64,000 nucleotides of DNA, taken from the NCBI GenBank assembly GCA_033675265.1, contig JAUJYZ010000925.1, positions 1 through 64,000 of the forward strand, in the 5' to 3' direction. The stretch's first letter is position 1; every line of letters begins with the position of its first letter. The position numbers and the translations under genes are program-made. This DNA comes from Actinostola sp. cb2023 (taxonomy: Eukaryota > Cnidaria > Anthozoa > Actiniaria > Actinostolidae). Below the pieces are notes generated by a model, which was not told the DNA's origin, did not search any database, and saw nothing but the letters and a program-made list of their open reading frames with translations. Shown here in pieces: positions 57,610-64,000 of this stretch.

Positions 57610-59842
57610 ATGCCACGCAAGAAATAGAAAAAACTAACAAAATCTCAGAAAAGAAAGTTGCTACATGACAAAGGAAGGAAAGGCAATGAAGCCTTATGGG
57701 TGGGGGGACGGAGAAATTTTGAGCTTCCAGCACTATGGCATTCAGAAATTAGTGGCGAGAACAGAGAACGCTTCATGAGTCCAGGAAATACTGTCTACAC
57801 AACACAGAAAAGTGTAGAGACGACGTTTGCCACCAGGGACTTGAAAAACTGTCTAACTTTCAATGAGGAAAAAAGTTCTGAAAGCGACGACACAGCGAAA
57901 GACCCCGATTTCTCCAGGAATTCGGACGAAGAGCCTTCAATGCCAATGCCAATTGACGACGAAGCTGCATGCGAAGGTCCATCACTTCAATTAGTCACGA
58001 CCGAGAGAAGGCTGTTTGTTGGGGAATCCACGCAGATTATCGACTTTGTGGAACAGATCAATGTGACATCTAAGTGTTCAACTCCCGATTGTAATGGTAA
58101 GTGGCTATATAATCTTGTGAAGTTTTGGATCAAGACCTTATGGTAACGTAAGCTTATATCATGTTTAGACATTTTACACAATGTCACTTGTCTATAGTCT
58201 ACATACTGACTATAGAAATTGTGACAGAAACCGTAACTACAGTACATGGAAAGCTAAATAAAAACTTGCTGTAAGTTATCTAAAATACTACATGTATATT
58301 ATTATACGGTCGTTTATTTTTCTGTTGTTGCAAATAATTTGTGTAATCCTTCTGATTTTTCTTGATTCTCAGGCATCCTTGTTGTAACAGAGGTACAACC
58401 AGTTGGTCTTGGTGGAACTCTAAACATAATTTTCATTTGTAATGGCTGTCGCAACCGCAATGTGAAATTCCAAGGATTGTCTTTGGTTCAAGGGTTCTAC
58501 GAGGACATTTGTTGGTCTTGCCTCGAGTGTCGCATTTCTTGTAACTGGGCATGGATTTGCAAAATTCAATAGAACGTTGAGACAGTGTTTGGGAATAAGT
58601 TGTGTTTCGAAAAATAGATACTATGAGATGATCAAGTTGGTGTATCCGCAGGTGAAAGATATATTGGATGAGATGTGCGAGGAAGAGAAGGAGAGAATGA
58701 TAGTTCTAGCTGATGATGAATTGGGAAGTTGGAAGAGGGGAGTTGTAACGTCGGATGGTGTGTAGCATACAAGGGGGCATTTTAGTAAGAACGGTTCATT
58801 TATTCCAATAGTTGTTTGTGAGTTGGTATTGACATTTTTGTAGTTATATGAGTTTCCTCAACCCAAATTTATTGATCAACCAAGCTTTCGGGCTAATAGC
58901 CCATCATCAGGGTTAGAATAGTCAATCTTCAGTTACTATTCTAACCCTGATGATGGGCTATTAGCCCGAAAGCTTGGTTGATCAATAAATTTGGGTTGAG
59001 GAAACTCATATAACTACAAAAAAGGTTCATTTATTGTTAAGAATTATTTGACTGGGGGATTATTGTGGTATGGACAAAAGTGTATGAGGGGTCAGGACGA
59101 AGTAGTTGAGGAGGATTTGTTTGAGGGTACAGCGAAGTCAATGGAAGGAGTGTTGGCTAGTGAGTGTTACAAAGAGGCAAAGGATGAGGGTTGTAAGGTG
59201 GAGGTTGTTTGGCAAGATGGCGATTCGAGTTCAGCTAAGAGTGTTACAGAGCACCATCCAGAAAGTAAAGTGTACAAGTGTGGAGGACATATGGGCGAGC
59301 GCATTGCAACAATTTAAAGGACGCTTCCAAGCGTAAAGAATTTTCTGCAGATATGAAAAACAAATATAAGGAAAAGTTTCCCTTGATGGAGAAGGCAAAG
59401 TGAAAGTGTGCAAGACACAAGTCAGGATGTGGATGTCTGTCTGACAACTTCATCAAGTCGGCAAGGATCAACCACTTCTGTTGCCTCCAACAATGTAATG
59501 ACCCAAGGGAATATGCCAGAAGAATGCGAGCACTTGGACAATTCCATTGTAGGAACATTCATCAATGGGAAAGTGGAGAATGTGGATTTCATGCTCTGAC
59601 AGTTTGCTCTTGCAAGAATTGTGCAGAAGATGAAGAGCTGCAATGTGAAGGCACACCCTATAAATCAAGGAATCTACTAACTTGTGATTACCACTGGCTG
59701 ACCTATCAAATAGAATGTGAGAGACGTGCTGGTGATGCAGATGGTGTAATACACCCTGAAATGGGCCGTGGACACTCAAATCTGTGTGAGGCACACTACT
59801 TTTACTTCCTCTGTTCCGGGCTAAGGACCAAAGTCTATGCAG
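57610..59842 (+). pseudogene. Mutator-like transposase-domain gene, broken
   Basis: Exon 1 (57,610-58,096, donor GTAAGT) starts MPRKK-TAG and continues basic, then acidic. Exon 2 (58,373-59,842, donor GTAAGT) reads CNGCRN, FLVTGHGFAKFNRTLRQCLG, YYEMIKLVYPQVKDILDEMC, ELGSWKRGVVTSDGV, then after a 219-bp insertion NYLTGGLLWYG, VVWQDGDSSSAKSV, CGGHMG, a His/Cys-rich stretch (CARHKSGCGCLSD, HFCCLQQC) and GVIHPEMGRGHSNLCEAHY. This matches the invertebrate 'Mutator-like transposase domain' proteins (I recall it as PF20700; not searched). DG and WQD acids are candidate catalytic residues. Lesions: TAG at 57,625, a frame change near 58,490, Trp-to-TAG at 58,763-58,765, a frame change near 59,296, TGA near 59,401. 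Confidence 0.75.
58805..59023. mobile_element. 219-bp palindromic insertion, 12-bp duplication
   Basis: Flanked by GGTTCATTTATT at 58,793-58,804 and 59,024-59,035. Removal of one flank plus the insert restores the frame (KNGSFI then VKNYLTGG). Arms of about 88 bp (58,835-58,922 and 58,935-59,022) are nearly perfect complements around a 12-nt loop. Each arm contains CTGATGATGGGC...GCCCGAAAGC, the hammerhead-like Penelope terminal motif. Confidence 0.9.
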
Positions 59843-59859
59843 GTAAGTTATATATGTAC

Positions 59860-60430
59860 TATATAGTACTAATTAGTTAGTATTGTTTCACGGATATATT
59901 GTTTGCACTCTACCACGTATTCGAATACCACAACTGCCTACTATAGCGAAACTCGCAATATGATTGGTTCAAAACTAATGTACTATCAGCCAATAGATGG
60001 CAGCGTGCGCGTGTGATACAGTTGTGTGATACAGTTGTGATACAGTGTGCACTTGGGTCATATCAAACACATATAATAATTATTAGTATAAAATCACATG
60101 ACTTATTCACTGCTTTCAAAAAATCAGATTTCAATGACTGAAATGCTTTTTTTGCATATGTATATTTGACTGAAGAAAAATCAATATTGATAAAATAAAA
60201 ATTTCTCAATCTTAATTCTGAAATCTTTTTTGATTACCTATTTCAGGCTTTTTATATTTTAGAAAGTATAATAGTAGTTGATATGATATTATATCATGAT
60301 AGTAACAAGTTACTAAATATACTAAATTAACATTTGCTGTATTTGTTCTGAATGGTTACAATATTGGGTATGAACAAATAAAGTTGATTATAAAGTTGTC
60401 TTTCCTTTGTCAGTGCTATTTACAAACAGG
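59860..60430. other. intergenic with MITE fragment
   Basis: The first 60 bp match the 1,111-1,252 MITE family (GTTTCACGG, GTTTGCACTCTAC). The rest is AT-rich without exons. Confidence 0.5.
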
Positions 60431-60432
60431 TA

Positions 60433-60761
60433 TCACTTCTTCTTCTTGATAGCCGGCCATGCTGCAATGGCGAGATCTTGCATCTGAATATGGTATACCT
60501 ATATACAAAAAGAAAGATGATTGAAGTATCAGAAGTTGACTATTGTATTTATTTTATTAGTAGTAGTAGCTAGCAGTACAGGGGTGTATATATGCAGCCT
60601 AACATAACAATTATTATCAAAGCCTTACCATTGATCCAACTGGGTCTTTATAATCTGAAAGTTCCCCTGGTATTATTCCTCTAACAACGGCCTTCAGTTG
60701 CTTCGGATAAACATATGTAGGTGGTTTCCCATTGCTACGTGCTCCTATGCCGCTGCCAAAC
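60433..60761 (-). CDS. last two exons of an unknown gene
   Basis: Exon n-1 (60,761-60,629, acceptor TTCACAG, donor GTAAGG) encodes FGSGIGARSNGKPPTYVYPK, QLKAVVRGIIPGELSDYKDP; the last exon (60,498-60,433) encodes MQDLAIAAWPAIKKKK-stop. Splice borders and phase are clean. The family is not recognised and upstream exons toward 61 kb were not found; the Harbinger element probably cut the gene or inserted in an intron. Confidence 0.5.
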
Positions 60762-60764
60762 TGT

Positions 60765-61197
60765 GAAATAATGAAATGTATTCATATACATGAATCAACC
60801 GCACATAATGAGCGTGTATGAAAGCACGCAACTTGTGACTAACACGGAGAAGTTAACTATTGTGAACTCATTTGCTGCTTCAGCAGAGTATTTACATCCT
60901 TAGATGTCTACAAAGATGATATATAGATCTAACGTAGGTCTAAATGTATTTGATAAAAATATAGCACACACAGTGTATGAATGCAATGTTCTCAGCTGCA
61001 TATCTCAGGTAGAAAAGAAGACGAAATACAGAAACCAGGTAACTAAGGCCGTGTTCACACTGGGACTTTTCGATCTAGAAACAAGACGTTAAATGTTTAC
61101 ATAGCAATTAATGGTTAGAGTAAAGCGTTCACACACGCGATAAGTTACCGAGCTGAGCTGTCACATTTCTGTCGTCACTCTTATTATTGTCGGTATA
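60765..61197. other. upstream region of Harbinger transposase
   Basis: GCCGTGTTCACACTGGGA at 61,049 and GCGTTCACACACGCGA at 61,127 look like transposon-terminal sequence; a candidate left end of the Harbinger element lies near 61,045, but the matching right end would be beyond the window. A minisatellite or exon is not seen. Confidence 0.4.
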
Positions 61198-61214
61198 ATT
61201 CGCGCGCCAAATTG
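61198..61214 (+). promoter_or_regulatory. E2F-like site before transposase
   Basis: ATTCGCGCGCCAAATT lies just before the transposase ATG. Its complement AATTTGGCGCGCGAAT shares AATTTGGCGCG with the upstream region of the Myb-like partner gene. Confidence 0.4.
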
Positions 61215-61220
61215 AAAAAA

Positions 61221-62471
61221 ATGGCTGAAGGCGTAGCGAAAACCCAATGCTTGAAGCTGCTCTTACTTCATTCCTCGCTTCAGCAATTTACTAATCGTCG
61301 GAGAAAGCAATTTCACCTAAAGTATCTTTCTTTGAGAGCGGCTAGAAGGCGTCATATGTTTCTGATGTTGTATTTGTTGAGATTAATGCTAGATGAAAAG
61401 CGTATAAACAGAGCGAGAAGATTTTGGGTCATTCCAAGACATCAGTTTTGGTTTGACAATCTCTTAGCTGACTATGCTCTTGAAGAATATTGGAAGGAGA
61501 ACTTCAGAGTATCGCGCCAAACCTTCATGCACATCTGTAACTTGGTTGGACAAGAAATCGTTCGACAAGACACGCTTTTGAGAGATTCAATTCGAGTTGA
61601 GAAGCGTGTTGCAGTGGCGCTTTGGCGATTAGCCACAAGTGATTCATACCGCAGTACTGGGTTGACCTTTGGCTTACCAAAATCAACTTCCCAAGCAATA
61701 AAGTTGGATTTTTGCAAGATCATGGCAGCTAAGAAAAACGAATTTATAAAATTTCCTGTTACTGAGGCAGAAACAAAGCAAGCCATTGATAAATTCAAGG
61801 ATATTAGTAAATTCTCACAAGTTGTAGGAGATTTAGACGGCTCACATATCAGAATCAAAACACCTGTTACCAATGCTACTGACTATTTCAACCGTAAACA
61901 TTTCCACAGCATGGTTTTGCAAGGAATTGTAGACAGCGATATGAAATTCATATCCATTAGTACTGGACATGCAGGTAGTATGCACGACGCTAGGGTCCTT
62001 CGAAGGAGCGACATACCTGATAAAATTACACAGGGAACAATACTTCACTCTCCCATTAAAGTTGTAAATGGTACACCACTGAAACCACTTCTTATTGCTG
62101 ACCCTGCCTATAGACTTACTGCATGGTGTATGAAACCATACCCTCAAACTGCTGCTATAACACCATCTCAAGCCAGGTTCAATAAGTCGCTCAGCCAAAC
62201 CTGTGTAGTGGTTGAGCAAGCGTTTGGTCTACTTAAAGGCAGGTGGCGATCACTCTTAACAGGTCTTGAAGAAGACATTACAAGAATCAACGACAGTATT
62301 GTGACATGCTGCATACTGCATAATATTTGTATTGATATGAATGACCCTGTACAAATCGATGGCGTTGATGACGGTCTGTGCGCTGCTATTGGACATGGTG
62401 GTGTCCGTCAAGATCCACAGGGCCTTCAAGCACGAGAAGACATCCGCACATACCTGGACACTATTTGCTAA
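61221..62471 (+). CDS. PIF/Harbinger transposase, 416 aa, intact
   Basis: A single uninterrupted exon from ATG at 61,221 (context AAAATGG) to TAA. DDE_Tnp_4/HARBI1-type landmarks: basic helical N-terminus, a helix-turn-helix region (ALWRLATSDSYRSTGLTFGL), GDLDGSHIRI with candidate catalytic Asp206, LIADPAYRLT with Asp294, VVVEQAFGLLKGRWR with Glu332, and CCILHNICID. Normal length for the family. It acts in the nucleus together with the Myb-like partner encoded convergently next door, cutting and pasting element DNA, usually at three-base targets. Nothing in the frame suggests decay, so this is a candidate active copy. Confidence 0.92.
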   Translation: MAEGVAKTQCLKLLLLHSSLQQFTNRRRKQFHLKYLSLRAARRRHMFLMLYLLRLMLDEKRINRARRFWVIPRHQFWFDNLLADYALEEYWKENFRVSRQTFMHICNLVGQEIVRQDTLLRDSIRVEKRVAVALWRLATSDSYRSTGLTFGLPKSTSQAIKLDFCKIMAAKKNEFIKFPVTEAETKQAIDKFKDISKFSQVVGDLDGSHIRIKTPVTNATDYFNRKHFHSMVLQGIVDSDMKFISISTGHAGSMHDARVLRRSDIPDKITQGTILHSPIKVVNGTPLKPLLIADPAYRLTAWCMKPYPQTAAITPSQARFNKSLSQTCVVVEQAFGLLKGRWRSLLTGLEEDITRINDSIVTCCILHNICIDMNDPVQIDGVDDGLCAAIGHGGVRQDPQGLQAREDIRTYLDTIC

Positions 62472-62752
62472 GAAAAAGAGAAAAGAACACCCCCCCACAA
62501 ACCCCTCCACCCCCCAAAAAAGGAGAATAATAAGGAAATACAACAACAACAACAAGGACTGAGAACAATATAAATATTTGTAATTGATTGTGTTGTTATT
62601 GCTGCATTCTACTACAATACAGTTTAGCCAAGCCTAGATAATCAAATGGTCTGACTGGAGTGAACGGTAACAAGTGAATGCAAACGGTTTGAAAACGTTC
62701 TTTCTTACTGTATATAAACTCTTAGTTTTAGCACAACATCAGTATAGTAAAG

Positions 62753-63904
62753 TTAATCTTTTTTCAATAAACTTGTTATTTCTTTTATCATGCTAAACGC
62801 TATTTCTTGACTCTTTTTTTCCCGTTCCATTTCCATTTTTGCCAATTCTTTCATTAACTGATGATCTCTTCTCTGGGACTCTTCCATAAAATTCTCAAAC
62901 ATCTCGAACATTCTCTCATCTTTTTCAACTTTTTTCCGTTTTCCATTTACTTCTTGTTGTTTACCTTTCCTCTTGCGTGTTTTCTTCTCAGGCTGGTCCT
63001 CTACTCCTTCCTCCTCCTCAAAACTGATATCGCCGCATTCGCTATTCTGCTCTTCTCCGCTACTGACGACTGCTTCTTTGTTTCCAGCATTGACGACATT
63101 GTTTATTGACTGCGAATCTTTGCACCCAAGCACTTCATCAATGTCTTCGAAATATGGGCATGTGATTCGGTCTCTGCCAGATCTGTTGTTGTTATCAACA
63201 ACGTTTTTGTATTCATCTATTAGGGTCTTCATTTTATTTTTCGCTTGTTCCGCCGTACGATATCCTTTCGACACACATTGCTCTTTGCAAGAGGCATTGA
63301 AATCACGGCATATTTCGTCCCAAGCTTGCTTCGTACGCTTCTTTCCTTTCAATGATTGGTAGTGATCTTTCCAAGCAAGGATAAGGTACCGTATTTCAGC
63401 ATCATTCCACCGCTTGCCCAGGGTACTCGAGCTTGGATTTTTAGCCTGCTTTGCGTCCTTTTCATTCGCCTGATCATCATACCTGTAGTACTTGTTATCG
63501 GTATGTGCTGCAGTAGATGGGCCAGGTTGAACTCCGGGTTGAACTGTGGCCATGGTAGAGGGAAACGAAGCACGATACTGGGAATAACTTGGATACGGCT
63601 GCATGCGGTAACTCGAAGTCCCTGGCTGGAAAATCATCGGCCCGTTTGCCTGGAATGGGTCTCGAGCAGCGATCTCATCTGGTGACGGTATGACAAACCG
63701 GCGTGAACTGAAATAAAGCCGGTAAATAATTGTTGTTATTAATACAGCCGGACTGCTTATTGCTGTTGGTAAAATGAGTCTAATACCATTGTTCAAGCTT
63801 AGAAATCACTTGTTTAGAAATAAAACTTAGAAAGTGAAATCATACCTTTGTGGTGAATCGTTATATAAACCCCCAGAGGGCCAAATGAGATTATTATTCG
63901 CCAT
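62753..63904 (-). CDS. Harbinger Myb/SANT-like partner protein, 337 aa
   Basis: Two exons: 63,904-63,846 (ATG, MANNNLIWPSGGLYNDSPQ, donor GTATGA) and 63,707-62,753 (acceptor TTTCAG, stop TAA). Phase joins cleanly. A Pro/Gln/Tyr-rich N-terminus leads to a trihelix Myb/SANT-like domain (about residues 100-200: KRWNDAEIRYLILAWKDHY, KQAWDEICRDFN, RTAEQAKNKMKTLIDEYK), an acidic stretch, a basic nuclear signal (KKTRKRKGKQQ, GKRKKVEKDE) and a C-terminal coiled coil. In Harbinger elements this second protein binds the transposon ends and brings the transposase to the nucleus. Convergent with the transposase, 3' ends 281 bp apart. Confidence 0.9.
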
Positions 63905-63954
63905 TACTCGCTAGCAGAGACAAGACACAAGCGACAAGAAGAACTCCCACGTGT

Positions 63955-63967
63955 GAATTTGGCGCGA
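63955..63967 (-). promoter_or_regulatory. E2F-like site before Myb-like gene
   Basis: AATTTGGCGCGAA lies about 50 bp upstream of the ATG at 63,904; it matches the E2F consensus (TTTSGCGC) and the motif before the transposase. Confidence 0.4.
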
Positions 63968-64000
63968 ACGTTACCATGCAGTAGTCAATCTGGAAAATGG

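Noticed and set aside
62973..63685. Plus-strand ORFs of 109-129 codons
   Set aside because: Shadows of the Myb-like gene on the minus strand.

Overview
This is a eukaryotic, almost certainly invertebrate-animal genomic window, built largely from mobile elements. Evidence for that: coding blocks are split by short AT-rich introns with GT/AG borders, intergenic DNA is AT-rich, and the recognisable proteins are transposon families that are common in early-branching animals (PIF/Harbinger, P-superfamily, Mutator-like, Penelope-like, LINE, RecQ-like and PIF1-like helicases). A sponge or cnidarian is my best guess, but the sequence alone does not settle it. I see no ordinary single-copy housekeeping gene and no rRNA or tRNA gene that I can support.

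Layout. 1-12.8 kb: decayed fragments, mostly on the minus strand. They are an integrase-like pseudogene (1.8-2.4 kb), a repeat-family copy (2.9-4.6 kb), a chromodomain pseudogene (5.1-5.5 kb), a P-loop ATPase fragment (7.1-9.1 kb), a DDE-transposase-like fragment (11.0-11.9 kb) and a Cys/His exon (12.5-12.8 kb). 13.4-13.9 kb is a 23-bp minisatellite. 14.3-15.5 kb is a second copy of the repeat family, followed by a small apparently intact three-exon gene (15.6-16.7 kb). 17.2-18.4 kb is a triple nest of inverted-repeat elements, one packed with ATCGAT.

19.7-36.2 kb is the most interesting part. A multi-exon, minus-strand, transposase-like gene is interrupted inside a coding exon by a 10,980-bp element (24,843-35,822). 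That element has 590-bp, roughly 99% identical terminal inverted repeats and a perfect 7-bp target duplication. It carries two convergent and apparently complete genes: a PIF1-type helicase (1,024 aa, plus strand) and a P-superfamily transposase (846 aa, minus strand). Each gene starts in or just inside one inverted repeat, so both may be driven by the same promoter sequence. Removing the element together with one target copy rejoins the host exon in frame.

36.9-42.0 kb is a 5-kb segment bounded by inverted repeats of about 770 bp. It contains a 1.9-kb minisatellite of 17-bp units with higher-order repeats, plus a Cys/His-rich exon. 42.0-44.2 kb is a third repeat-family copy. 44.8-45.4 kb is a Penelope-like GIY-YIG end. 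45.6-46.9 kb is a Harbinger pseudogene, 47.5-49.3 kb a LINE fragment, 51.4-53.3 kb a RecQ-like helicase pseudogene, and 53.4-53.8 kb an unidentified broken ORF. 57.6-59.8 kb is a Mutator-like gene split by a palindromic insertion with a 12-bp target duplication. 60.4-60.8 kb holds the last two exons of an unknown gene. 61.2-63.9 kb is an intact, convergent Harbinger pair: transposase plus Myb-like partner.

Many of the broken genes are broken by one-base changes in homopolymer runs. This could be natural decay or residual long-read assembly error, and it affects how far the word 'pseudogene' should be trusted here.
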